Positions 8,583-16,571 of a stretch of 30,667 bases of DNA are shown here, piece after piece (position 1 is the first letter of the stretch; every line of letters begins with the position of its first letter). This stretch comes from CAZNVB01 sp964651495. Lineage in GTDB: Bacteria; Acidobacteriota; Aminicenantia; Aminicenantales; UBA8522. The DNA is taken from positions 1 through 30,667 of the forward strand of contig CAZYWP010000020.1 of NCBI GenBank assembly GCA_964651495.1, given 5' to 3'. The translations under genes and the position numbers were made by a program. The notes under the pieces were generated by a model, which saw only the letters and a program-made list of their open reading frames with translations, made no database searches and was not told the DNA's origin.

Positions 8583-10295
8583 ATGAAAACCCCTCTGATC
8601 AGGAAGGAGAAAGCCGGGTTGGATACGAAAAAACTCAAAACGACAGATGTGAAGAAGGCTTATGAGGCCTGGAAACGCAACAGATATGAGAAGGCCGAGG
8701 AACCCTGCCGGCTGCCGAGTCGGTTCACAACCGTTTCGGGCAGGAGTATTAAAGAGATCTATACGCCGGCCGACCTCGCCGGGTTCGACTATTTCCGGGA
8801 CCTGAATTTCCCCGGTGAATACCCTTACACCAGGGGGGTCCACCCCACCATGTTCCGGGGCCGGCCCTGGACCATGCGCCAGTTTTCCGGGTTCGGCACG
8901 CCGGAGGACACGAACAAACGATACAAGTATTTGCTCGCCCATGGCCAGACCGGGCTCAGCGTGGCCTTTCATCTTCCCACCCTGATGGGCGTCGATTCCG
9001 ACCACCGCCTGGCCAAAGGCGAGATCGGCAAATGCGGGGTGGCCGTCGATTCCCTGGCCGACATGGAGGTCCTGTTCAAAGGGATCCCGCTCGACAAGAT
9101 CACGACCTCGATGACCATCAACGCGCCGGCCGCCCTGCTCTGGGCTATGTACATCGCCGTGGCCGAGAAGCAAGGAGTCTCCCCGAAAGTGATCTCGGGA
9201 ACCATCCAGAACGATATTCTCAAGGAGTATATCGCCCAGAAGACCTTTGTCTTCCCGCCGCGCCCCTCGATGAAGCTCATCGTCGACACGTTCGAATACG
9301 GGGCGAAGGAAGTCCCCCGCTGGAATACCATCTCCATCTCCGGCTATCATATCAGAGAGGCGGGCGCGACCGCCGTTCAGGAGCTCGCCTTCACCCTGCG
9401 GGACGGAATCGAGTACGTCGATTGGGCTCTCGAGCGGGGCCTCCGGGTCGATGATTTTGCCCCCCGGCTCTCCTATTTCTTCAATTCCCACAATGATTTC
9501 TTCGAGGAGATCGCCAAATTCCGGGCAGCCCGCAAGCTCTGGGCGGAAACGATGAAAAACCGGTTCGGCGCGAGGCAAGCCCGCTCCTGGTGGCTGCGCT
9601 TCCACACCCAGACATCCGGCGTGTCGTTGACGGCCCAGCAGCCGTACAACAATGTCGTCCGGGTGGCCCTCCAGGCGCTGGCCGCCGTCCTCGGAGGGAC
9701 TCAATCCCTGCACACCAACTCTCTCGATGAGACCTACGCCCTGCCGTCGGAAGACGCCGTGACCATCGCCCTCCGCACCCAGCAGATCATTGCCCACGAA
9801 AGCGGCGTCGGAAACACGATCGACCCCCTCGGCGGCTCCTATTTTGTCGAGGCGCTGACCGGGGAGATGGAAAAAGAAGCCAGGGCCTACATCAAGAAAA
9901 TAGACGACATGGGCGGCATGGTCAGGGCGATCGAGCTGGGATTCCCCCAGAAGGAGATCGCGGACAGTGCCTACTGGTACCAGAAGGCGGTGGAGGCGAA
10001 AGAGAAGATCGTCGTCGGGTTGAATGCCTTCGCCATGGAGCACGAGCCGATTCGGCTCCTGGAAATAGATGAATCGGTGGCCCGCCAGCAACTTGCCCGG
10101 CTGCGCCAGGTCAAGAAAACGAGGCTTCAAAGCCGGGTCCGGCAGTCGCTGGCGGACTTGCGCCGGGCAGCCCAGGACGACCTCAACCTGATGCCGTTCC
10201 TCCTCCGTTGCGTTAAGGCATACGCAACCCTGGGGGAGATCATGGACGCTTTGAAGGCCGTTTACGGCGAATACCAGGAGCCGATCACCTATTAA
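8583..10295 (+). CDS. icmA: B12-dependent acyl-CoA mutase large subunit, isobutyryl-CoA mutase type
   Basis: 570 residues covering the substrate-binding TIM barrel of the methylmalonyl-CoA mutase superfamily, without the B12 domain. CoA-binding segments are clear: RGRPWTMRQFSGFGT and GLSVAFHLPT. Aligned without gaps to MCM (offset +12), the specificity residues are Phe101 (Tyr89 in MCM) and Gln219 (Arg207 in MCM); His256 (His244) is kept. Phe and Gln here are the known signature of isobutyryl-CoA mutase, which interconverts isobutyryl-CoA and butyryl-CoA. Ala128 is not the Asp of 2-hydroxyisobutyryl-CoA mutase. Also IcmA-like: KEYIAQK, SGYHIREAGATA and EEIAKFRAARKLWA. The ATG has no clear ribosome site; TTG at 8619, nine bases after AAGGAG, is an equally good start. 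The B12 subunit follows 18 bp on. Confidence 0.85.
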   Translation: MKTPLIRKEKAGLDTKKLKTTDVKKAYEAWKRNRYEKAEEPCRLPSRFTTVSGRSIKEIYTPADLAGFDYFRDLNFPGEYPYTRGVHPTMFRGRPWTMRQFSGFGTPEDTNKRYKYLLAHGQTGLSVAFHLPTLMGVDSDHRLAKGEIGKCGVAVDSLADMEVLFKGIPLDKITTSMTINAPAALLWAMYIAVAEKQGVSPKVISGTIQNDILKEYIAQKTFVFPPRPSMKLIVDTFEYGAKEVPRWNTISISGYHIREAGATAVQELAFTLRDGIEYVDWALERGLRVDDFAPRLSYFFNSHNDFFEEIAKFRAARKLWAETMKNRFGARQARSWWLRFHTQTSGVSLTAQQPYNNVVRVALQALAAVLGGTQSLHTNSLDETYALPSEDAVTIALRTQQIIAHESGVGNTIDPLGGSYFVEALTGEMEKEARAYIKKIDDMGGMVRAIELGFPQKEIADSAYWYQKAVEAKEKIVVGLNAFAMEHEPIRLLEIDESVARQQLARLRQVKKTRLQSRVRQSLADLRRAAQDDLNLMPFLLRCVKAYATLGEIMDALKAVYGEYQEPITY

Positions 10296-10313
10296 TTATC
10301 AGACGCGAGGTGG

Positions 10314-10751
10314 ATGATGGCAGGGAAGAAAATTCGAGTTCTCATCGCCAAGCCCGGCCTCGACGGGCACGACCGGGGAGCAAAAGTGGTCTGCCGGGCC
10401 CTCCGGGACGCCGGCATGGAAGTGATTTACACCGGGCTGAGGAGAACGCCGGAAGAGATCGTCAACGCGGCCATCCAGGAGGATGTGGACCTCATCGGCC
10501 TGAGTATCCTCTCCGGCGCCCATCCTGTTCTCTTCCCCCGGATCATCCGGCTCCTCCGGGAAAAGGGAGCGGATGATATTCCCGTCATTGCCGGCGGTAT
10601 CATCCCCGAGAAGGATATTCCGAGGATGAAAAAGGCGGGCATTCGGGAAGTTTTTCTCCCCGGCTCCTCCACCCAGGATATCGTCGCCTGGATCAGGGGC
10701 TGTGTCCGGCCGGCAAAAAAATCCATCTCCCCCCTTGACAGGGAAGGATGA
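10314..10751 (+). CDS. icmB: B12-binding small subunit of acyl-CoA mutase
   Basis: 145 residues forming the cobalamin-binding Rossmann-like domain of the mutase superfamily. The DxHxxG motif is DGHDRG at residues 17-22, with His19 as the lower axial cobalt ligand. SILSGAH and the VIAGGIIP loop, which cradle the nucleotide tail, are also present. It is a separate chain as in IcmB, and its position 18 bp after the large subunit argues for one heteromeric enzyme using adenosylcobalamin. GAGGTGG lies just upstream; the first of two consecutive ATGs is used. The G-protein chaperone (MeaB/ArgK type) that often reactivates such mutases is not nearby. Confidence 0.93.
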   Translation: MMAGKKIRVLIAKPGLDGHDRGAKVVCRALRDAGMEVIYTGLRRTPEEIVNAAIQEDVDLIGLSILSGAHPVLFPRIIRLLREKGADDIPVIAGGIIPEKDIPRMKKAGIREVFLPGSSTQDIVAWIRGCVRPAKKSISPLDREG

Positions 10752-10775
10752 ATCTGATAATCAAGGGGATGCCGA

Positions 10776-11684
10776 ATGTCCAAGAAATTCTTTTCTTTGA
10801 TCCTCGTCCCTCATTGCGCCAGAAAACTTAAGACCATCACTCTCTCCCAGAAATGGCTCAAAGCGCTGACGGCCGTTTCGGTTTTTTCGGTTGTCCTCCT
10901 GGTCGGTTTTCTGGTCGATTATTTCACGATGAGCGTGACCCGGGCTAAGTACCGCGTGCTCCTTAAGGAGAACGTTGAGCAGAAGAGGCTTCTTTCCGAT
11001 TATGAAAATTCCGTAAAAAAACTCCGCGACGCCGTGAATAATTTCGAAAGCTACGTCCGGAAGCTCAACGTCATGGCCGGACTCCGCTCGCCCGAGGTCA
11101 TGGAAGAGCTGGGCATAGGCGACGGGCAACCCCCCCCGGCTGAGGAAAACGGCGGGGGTCCCGATATTCCTCCCGCCGACCAGGGTGTCACTCTTCAGGA
11201 CGTCAGAAGTTTGGAAAAGAGAGCTGATGAGGTCGGCAAGGACCTGGATATCCTGCGCGATCATTTTGAAATCCAAACGGCCCAGTTCGCTTCTAAACCC
11301 ACCATCTGGCCGACCAAAGGCTGGGTCAGCTCGGCGTTCAATTTCCGCGATGATCCGTTCACGGGGCAGCGGGCTTTCCATTATGGCATCGATATTGCAA
11401 CGGATTATGGCAATCCCATCATGGCGACGGCCGATGGAATCGTCATTACCCTTGGAAACGATAAGATTTGCGGAAAAAACATCATCATCAGCCATGGCAA
11501 CGGGATCACCACCCATTATCTGCACATGAGCAAGTTCCTGGTCGCCTCCGGACAGAAAGTGAAGAGGAGAGATATCATCGGTCTAGTGGGAAAATCCGGC
11601 AAGGCCATGGGGCCCCATCTTCACTATGAGGTCAGGATCAACAATAAGCCGACCAACCCCTACAATTACATTTTAGAGGAATAA
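10776..11684 (+). CDS. Membrane-anchored M23-family (LytM) metallopeptidase
   Basis: 302 residues. One membrane anchor near residues 28-50 (ALTAVSVFSVVLLVGFLVDY) follows a basic N-terminus, then a coiled-coil-like segment (about 55-95), a Pro/Gly-rich linker (about 110-135), a second helical stretch and a C-terminal M23 domain (about 185-300). Zinc ligands are visible: His202 and Asp206 in HYGID, and the HLH motif at His281-Leu-His283, with HYLHMS between. It is therefore likely a catalytically active periplasmic peptidoglycan endopeptidase, although some LytM proteins only activate amidases. The layout resembles MepM/NlpD-type proteins with anchor plus coiled coil. It starts 24 bp after icmB with AAGGGGA upstream. 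A cell-wall role fits the rod genes 4 kb on. Confidence 0.9.
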   Translation: MSKKFFSLILVPHCARKLKTITLSQKWLKALTAVSVFSVVLLVGFLVDYFTMSVTRAKYRVLLKENVEQKRLLSDYENSVKKLRDAVNNFESYVRKLNVMAGLRSPEVMEELGIGDGQPPPAEENGGGPDIPPADQGVTLQDVRSLEKRADEVGKDLDILRDHFEIQTAQFASKPTIWPTKGWVSSAFNFRDDPFTGQRAFHYGIDIATDYGNPIMATADGIVITLGNDKICGKNIIISHGNGITTHYLHMSKFLVASGQKVKRRDIIGLVGKSGKAMGPHLHYEVRINNKPTNPYNYILEE

Positions 11685-11700
11685 CCCCCCGGCCTTTTTT

Positions 11701-12633
11701 TTATCCCAGGGTCTCGCCTGGCTCCAGCCGTGTTCCCCGCAGAAAAGACGCGGCGTCCATCTCTTTCTTGTTCTCCCGCTGCAGGCGCCGGATGAGAAAG
11801 GTGCTCCCGCTCCCGCAGCAGACCACGGGCCCCGCGGCGCGGATTTCGGAAATCTGGCCCTGATGGGGGCAGGCTCCGGCGTCCGCGAGCGCCTCTCCGG
11901 CGTGGATAATGATCCGCTGGCCCTTATAAAACGTGAACGCCCCCGGCCAGGGGGAAAACGCCCGGACCATGCGGTCGACGGAGAAGGAGTCCTGTCGCCA
12001 GTCGATTTCACCGTCCTCCCTCTTGAGGCGCGGAGCGTAGGTAGCCCGGGCTTGGTCTTGAGGAAGGCGCTCGATCAGGTCGATCCGGGCCAGCGTCCGG
12101 ACGAGCAGCTCCGCGCCCATCAGGGCGAGCCGCCCTTCCAGTTCCCGGGCGGTCTCACGGGGCAGGATGGCCGTCTCAGTCGCGGCTAAAATGTCTCCCT
12201 CGTCCATTTTTTCATTGAGCTCGAAGATGGTCACTCCCGTCTTCAGCTCGCCGTTCAGGACTGCCCACTGGACCGGCGCGGCGCCCCGGTATTGAGGAAG
12301 AAGGGAAAAATGGGCGTTGACGGATCTGAAGCGCGGCAGGTAGATGACCGAATCCGGAATGATCTGACCGTAGGCGACGACGACGTTGAGGTCAGGCTGA
12401 ATTGCCCGCAGCATGGCGAGCGTCTTCTCATCCTGCCGGATCCTGGCCGGCTGCAGCACGGGTATTCCGCGGCCCAGGGCGAATTCCTTGACCGGGGGAG
12501 GGGCTGGTGTTTTGCCCCGGCCGGCCGGCTTGTCCGGCTGGGTGATGACGAGCTCGATCGTATGTCCGGCCCGGATGAGATGTTCGAGCGACGGCAGCGC
12601 GGCGGCCGGGCTGCCGAAAAAGACGATTTTCAT
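11701..12633 (-). CDS. fmt: Methionyl-tRNA formyltransferase
   Basis: 310 residues, standard length. The N-terminal formyltransferase domain begins KIVFFGSP and carries the catalytic triad Asn106, His108 (NAHFSLLPQYRGAAP) and Asp144 (MDEGDIL), at the same numbers as the E. coli enzyme. The C-terminal OB-like tRNA-binding domain follows from about residue 205 (VRAFSPWPGAFT). It formylates initiator Met-tRNA with 10-formyl-tetrahydrofolate. The start ATG overlaps the def stop by 4 bp (ATGA), so the two are translationally coupled: def removes the formyl group that fmt adds. Convergent with the M23 gene, 16 bp away. Confidence 0.97.
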   Translation of the reverse strand: MKIVFFGSPAAALPSLEHLIRAGHTIELVITQPDKPAGRGKTPAPPPVKEFALGRGIPVLQPARIRQDEKTLAMLRAIQPDLNVVVAYGQIIPDSVIYLPRFRSVNAHFSLLPQYRGAAPVQWAVLNGELKTGVTIFELNEKMDEGDILAATETAILPRETARELEGRLALMGAELLVRTLARIDLIERLPQDQARATYAPRLKREDGEIDWRQDSFSVDRMVRAFSPWPGAFTFYKGQRIIIHAGEALADAGACPHQGQISEIRAAGPVVCCGSGSTFLIRRLQRENKKEMDAASFLRGTRLEPGETLG

Positions 12634-13145
12634 CGGGTTGAGCCTGATTCCTGGTTTCTTTTCAGCCTGTTCCTGACCAGGGCTTTTTTCAGCGGGGAGA
12701 GGTTCTCGAAGAACAGCCGCCCGTTGATGTGATCGATTTCATGGCAGAAAACTCTCGCCAGTAGCCCCTTGGCCTCGATGACTTTTTCCCGTCCCTGAAG
12801 GTCCTTCCCCCTGACGCACACTCTGGCGGGCCTCCGCACTTTTTCCTGGATGCCCGGGACGGAGAGGCACCCCTCTTCCGAGATCTCCTCACCTTCGGCC
12901 TCGACGAGCTCCGGGTTGGCCAGGATGATCAGGTCCTCGGGTTTCTCCCCGATGGAAAGGTCCACCGTGATGAGCCGTTTGCTGACGTTGACTTGGGGAG
13001 CCGCCAGCCCGATGCCGGGAACGGCATGCATGGTCAGGACCATATCGCGGGCCAAATCGAGAATTTCCTGGTCGACCCCGGTGACGGGCTCGGCCGCTCT
13101 GGCCAGGACGGGATTTCCGGCAGTGACGATCTTGAGTATTGGCAT
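12630..13145 (-). CDS. def: Peptide deformylase
   Basis: 171 residues with all three deformylase motifs: GIGLAAPQV (about 45-53), EEGCLSVPG with metal ligand Cys93, and HEIDH with metal ligands His135 and His139 and catalytic Glu136. It removes the formyl group from nascent proteins using a divalent metal, usually Fe2+. First gene of a def-fmt pair. The start ATG has no clear Shine-Dalgarno sequence, and the predicted promoter would give a leader of only about 7 nt. The basic C-terminal tail (KKALVRNRLKRNQ) is typical of ribosome-associated deformylases. Confidence 0.97.
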   Translation of the reverse strand: MPILKIVTAGNPVLARAAEPVTGVDQEILDLARDMVLTMHAVPGIGLAAPQVNVSKRLITVDLSIGEKPEDLIILANPELVEAEGEEISEEGCLSVPGIQEKVRRPARVCVRGKDLQGREKVIEAKGLLARVFCHEIDHINGRLFFENLSPLKKALVRNRLKRNQESGSTR

Positions 13146-13158
13146 GGGAAGCGGCCCT

Positions 13159-13187
13159 ATTTTAATGAATCAGCCCGGTTTTTTCAA
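13159..13187 (-). promoter_or_regulatory. Promoter for def-fmt
   Basis: On the minus strand TTGAAA (13182-13187), a 17-nt spacer and TAAAAT (13159-13164). A start near 13152 would leave only about 7 nt before the def ATG at 13145, implying a nearly leaderless message, which agrees with the absence of a ribosome-binding site. Confidence 0.55.
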
Positions 13188-13222
13188 TTTCCCGCCAGGG
13201 CCGGAACCCTCAGCGAAAAAAC

Positions 13223-15247
13223 TCAGAACACGGCGGAGGGGGGCGGCGGCTCGTCCGCCCGGCCGGCGTTGCGGAGCGGGATCAGGATGAGGTAACAGCC
13301 GATCAAGACGAGCACGCCCAGCCCGACGTAATAGCTGGCGTTGGCGAAAATTTCGGGAACGTCCCGGCCGACGACTTTCTGGAAAAACAGGAATTTCCAG
13401 GTGGCGCGCACCAGGGCGGTGAGGGCTTCTCCGGCGATCAGGCCCGAGGCCAGCAGGATGCCGACATTCTCCACGCGCGTCTTCTGGGCGGGGTTGAAGC
13501 CTTTACGGACGGCCCTCCGGTCCACGATTCCCTTGATCATTCCCCCGCAGAAGATGGCGAAGGTTGTTTCCAGGGGAAGATACATCCCGACGGCCACCAG
13601 CATGGGAGACCTGAGCTGGACCAGGATGAAGGCGAACCCCATCAACATCCCGGCGATGACCAGCGGCCAGGCCATCTCTTTGCCGACGATGCCCTGGGCC
13701 AGAGCGGCCATCAGCCCGGCCTGAGGGGCAGAGAGCTCTTTGCTGCCGAAGGTGAAGGCGCCATGGAGGACAAGCAGGGGGAAGTAGAGAAGGAAGGAAG
13801 CGAAGAGGATACCAAAAAGGTTCCCGACTTGCATCTTCCAGGGCGTTCCGCCGAGGATGTGTCCCACCTTAAGGTCCTGGAGCATCTCTCCGGCCACGGC
13901 CGAGGAGACGCAGACCACTGCCGCCACACCCAGGACAGCGGCGACGCCGCTGACGCCCGTGACTCCCACGACCACCATGAGGAGCGCGGCGATGATGAGA
14001 GTCGAAAGGGTGAGGCCGGAAATCGGGTTGTTGGAGGACCCGATCTGGCCGACGAGGTTGCCCGAGACGGCGGCGAAGAAGAACCCGGCCACGGCCATGA
14101 CCACCGCCGCCAGGACGGCCGAACCGAAGGAACCGGAGAATACCTTGTAGACAAAAATCATCAGCACAAAGGTGACGGCCAGGATACCCATGACCAGACG
14201 GATGTTCAGGTCTTTCTCGCAGCGGGAGGTGACCTCGGTTTGTCCGGTCGCCTTCTTGACGTCGCTGATCGAACGCTTCATTCCGGCCGCCAGGTTTTTG
14301 CGCATGCGGAAGAGCGTGTAACCGGCTCCGACGAGCATCCCGCCGACGGCGATCGGCCGGATGATGAACTTCCAGACGTTGAGCATCATGTCGGGCCAGC
14401 CGATGTCGGCCATGGCGACGCCGGGACCGTAGAATTTTTCGACGAGCTGGGGCCCCAGGAAAAACATCAGGAGCGGAGCGAAGAGACCCCAGGCTAGGAC
14501 GCCGCCGGCGAAGTTGAGCGAGGCCAGCCGCGGCCCGATGATATAGCCGACGCCGACGTAAGCCGGATAGATCCCCGGGCCCGCGACAGCCACAGTCCCT
14601 CCGGCATCCACCTTAGGAGCGAGCTTGTCGGTTCCCAGCCGGACAAAACTGGCGCCGATCGTTCCCACCTTAAGGATAAACTCCTTGCTGGCGGAAAAAA
14701 TCTTGACCACCCCCAGAGCATAGATAAACGCTCCGATGCCCATGGCCTGAAACAAAAATTTTGCGCCCTGGCTGCCCTTCTGGCCGGCTTTATGGATTTC
14801 CGATGCGGCCACCGATTCGGGGAACAGAAGCTCGGGATCCGTGACCATGACCCTTCTCAGGAACGTCACGAACATGATGCCGAGGAGGCCGCCGACGAAC
14901 ATCAAGGCCGAGGATTTGAGGTAGGCCTCGAGCGTGTTGAACTTCAGCCAGGCGCCGGAGATGATGAACGCCGGGATGGTGAAAATCGCCCCGGCGGCGA
15001 CGGATTCACCGATCGAGCCCACCGTCCGGGCCATATTCTCTTCCAGGATGGAACCTCTCATCAGCTTGAGAACGGCCATCCCGATGACCGCCGCCGGATA
15101 CGTGGCGGCGATCGTCATGCCGGCCCGCAGGCCCAGGTAAGCATTGGCCGCCCCCAGGATGACGGTCATGATCACGCCCAGGATCAGGGCTTTCAGGGTG
15201 AATTCGCGCAGGTCTGTTTTCTCAGGGACATAAGGTTTGTAGTTCAT
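13223..15247 (-). CDS. OPT-family (oligopeptide transporter superfamily) membrane transporter
   Basis: 674 residues, almost entirely hydrophobic segments, about 14-16 membrane spans. The N-terminal NAYLGLRAGMTIAATYPAAV (about residues 35-54) is the signature of the bacterial OPT subfamily, and the repeated Gly-rich helices and the long loop with charged residues around 330-350 suit that family. Bacterial members take up small peptides or metal-chelates by proton coupling; the substrate here is not known. ATG start with AAAGGAG 7 nt upstream. It is a single gene with its own promoter, transcribed away from mreB, and ends 36 bp before the def promoter. Confidence 0.92.
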   Translation of the reverse strand: MNYKPYVPEKTDLREFTLKALILGVIMTVILGAANAYLGLRAGMTIAATYPAAVIGMAVLKLMRGSILEENMARTVGSIGESVAAGAIFTIPAFIISGAWLKFNTLEAYLKSSALMFVGGLLGIMFVTFLRRVMVTDPELLFPESVAASEIHKAGQKGSQGAKFLFQAMGIGAFIYALGVVKIFSASKEFILKVGTIGASFVRLGTDKLAPKVDAGGTVAVAGPGIYPAYVGVGYIIGPRLASLNFAGGVLAWGLFAPLLMFFLGPQLVEKFYGPGVAMADIGWPDMMLNVWKFIIRPIAVGGMLVGAGYTLFRMRKNLAAGMKRSISDVKKATGQTEVTSRCEKDLNIRLVMGILAVTFVLMIFVYKVFSGSFGSAVLAAVVMAVAGFFFAAVSGNLVGQIGSSNNPISGLTLSTLIIAALLMVVVGVTGVSGVAAVLGVAAVVCVSSAVAGEMLQDLKVGHILGGTPWKMQVGNLFGILFASFLLYFPLLVLHGAFTFGSKELSAPQAGLMAALAQGIVGKEMAWPLVIAGMLMGFAFILVQLRSPMLVAVGMYLPLETTFAIFCGGMIKGIVDRRAVRKGFNPAQKTRVENVGILLASGLIAGEALTALVRATWKFLFFQKVVGRDVPEIFANASYYVGLGVLVLIGCYLILIPLRNAGRADEPPPPSAVF

Positions 15248-15279
15248 CCCTCGCTCCTTTCATCAAGGCTTGCCCTATT

Positions 15280-15309
15280 TGTATATTAAAATCCGTGGCG
15301 CTTAGTCAA
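15280..15309 (-). promoter_or_regulatory. Promoter for the OPT transporter gene
   Basis: On the minus strand TTGACT (15304-15309), an 18-nt spacer and TATACA (15280-15285). The predicted start near 15273 leaves a leader of about 26 nt that includes AAAGGAG. Confidence 0.6.
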
Positions 15310-15336
15310 GACAATTCGTCCACCATGCATAATGGG

Positions 15337-15442
15337 AACGGGTGGCAGGGCGCCAGTCCCCGCACCGCCCGGAGCGTAGGGGACCCCTCTCTTGACGGGT
15401 GCGGAGCGAGGACGGACGGGGCGCGCCCTGACAGGACCCGTT
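15337..15442. repeat. Palindromic intergenic repeat, copy 2
   Basis: Nested inverted repeats: AACGGGT (15337-15343) with ACCCGTT (15436-15442), CAGGGCGC (15346-15353) with GCGCCCTG (15423-15430), and CCGCACC (15360-15366) with GGTGCGG (15398-15404), around a small AGGGGACCCCT palindrome. It shares GGCGCCAGTCC (15349-15359) and AGCGAGGACGGAC (15405-15417) with copy 1 at 1429-1505 in the same order. The element sits between the OPT and mreB promoters and could also separate the two transcription units. No transposase is nearby. Confidence 0.65.
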
Positions 15443-15482
15443 GCCTTCACCTAAGTCGAGATGCTTGCAGCTCCTCCTCGGC

Positions 15483-15511
15483 TTGCAATCTCGGATTTTC
15501 TGGAATACAAT
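15483..15511 (+). promoter_or_regulatory. Promoter for the mreB operon
   Basis: TTGCAA at 15483-15488, a 17-nt spacer, and TACAAT at 15506-15511. Transcription would start near 15518, leaving a short leader of about 16 nt with AGGA at 15524-15527 before the mreB ATG. Confidence 0.6.
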
Positions 15512-15533
15512 ATTCAACCGATACAGGAAAAAA

Positions 15534-16565
15534 ATGAGCGTGATCAGCTGGTTCAAGGACAAGCTTTTCTGCGACTTGGCGATCGACCTGGGGACGGCCA
15601 ATTCTCTCGTCTTTCTCAAGGGCAAGGGGATCATCGTCCAGGAGCCTTCGATCGTCGTCGTCAACAAGCTTACAGGAAAGGTCGAGGCAGTGGGGAGCCG
15701 GGCCAAGCAGATGCTGGGGAAGACACCGGCCAACGTCACCGCGATCAAGCCGATGCGCGACGGTGTAATCGCCGACTTCGAGATCGCCGAAAAAATGCTC
15801 GATTATTTCATCAAGAAAGCGACCAACAACCGCGGCTTCTGGCTGCGCCCCCGCATCGTCATCGGCATCCCCACGGGAATCACTCAGGTCGAGCGTCGCG
15901 CCGTGAAAGACGTGGCTCTCAGAGCCAAGGCGTCCGAGGTCTATCTCGTCGAACAGCCGATGACCGCGGCGGTGGGAGCGGACCTGCCCATTTCCGATCC
16001 GACCGGGAACATGATCGTCGATATCGGCGGGGGGACGACGGATATCGCCGTCATCTCCCTCAACGGGATCGTCTTCAGTCATTCCATCCGCATCGCCGGG
16101 AACGAGATGGACGATGAGATCATCCAGTACCTGAAGAAAAAATACAACCTGCTGATCGGCGAGAAGTCGGCCGAGCTGGTCAAGATGCAGCTCGGATCGG
16201 CCTATCCTCTGGACGAGCCGCTGACCATGGAGATCAAGGGCCGCGACCTGCGCGAAGGCATCCCCAAGACGATCGTCGTCGACGACCAGGAAATCAGGGA
16301 GGCCCTGGAGGACGTCGTCGCCTCCATCGTCAACGCCGTCCGCATCGCCCTGGAAAGGACCCCCCCGGAACTCTCCGCCGACATCATCGACCGGGGGATC
16401 GTCCTGACCGGAGGCGGAGCGCTGCTCAAGAACCTGGACAAGCGGCTCCGGGAAGAAACCCAACTGCCGGTCTTCGTCACCGATGATCCTCTCACCAGCG
16501 TCGTCCTCGGAGCAGGCCGGCTCCTGGACGACCTCGACCTTCTGAGGAAGATCGCGCTCAATTAG
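15534..16565 (+). CDS. mreB: Rod shape-determining actin homologue MreB
   Basis: 343 residues, standard MreB length. ATP-binding actin-fold motifs: DLGTANSLVF (about 17-26, phosphate 1), VDIGGGTTDIAV (about 162-173, phosphate 2) and GIVLTGGGALLKNLD near residue 285 (adenosine). It polymerises under the inner membrane and guides the elongation machinery. The start is at MSVISWFKDK, with AGGA 6-7 nt upstream and a promoter just before. Upstream in-frame codons are excluded because they would lie inside the promoter. First gene of mreB-mreC-mreD-mrdA-rodA. Confidence 0.98.
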   Translation: MSVISWFKDKLFCDLAIDLGTANSLVFLKGKGIIVQEPSIVVVNKLTGKVEAVGSRAKQMLGKTPANVTAIKPMRDGVIADFEIAEKMLDYFIKKATNNRGFWLRPRIVIGIPTGITQVERRAVKDVALRAKASEVYLVEQPMTAAVGADLPISDPTGNMIVDIGGGTTDIAVISLNGIVFSHSIRIAGNEMDDEIIQYLKKKYNLLIGEKSAELVKMQLGSAYPLDEPLTMEIKGRDLREGIPKTIVVDDQEIREALEDVVASIVNAVRIALERTPPELSADIIDRGIVLTGGGALLKNLDKRLREETQLPVFVTDDPLTSVVLGAGRLLDDLDLLRKIALN

Positions 16566-16571
16566 CGAGGC

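Noticed and set aside
8406..10130. Antisense frame of 574 codons over icmA
   Set aside because: The sense strand encodes a complete mutase subunit with conserved active-site residues; the antisense product has no family pattern and no ribosome site.
10314..10751. Possible methylmalonyl-CoA epimerase or MeaB in the mutase cluster
   Set aside because: None is present. The small gene has the DxHxxG cobalamin motif and is the B12 subunit.
11685..11703. T8 run between the M23 gene and fmt as an intrinsic terminator
   Set aside because: The C-rich stretch before it has no complementary G-rich arm nearby, so no hairpin forms.
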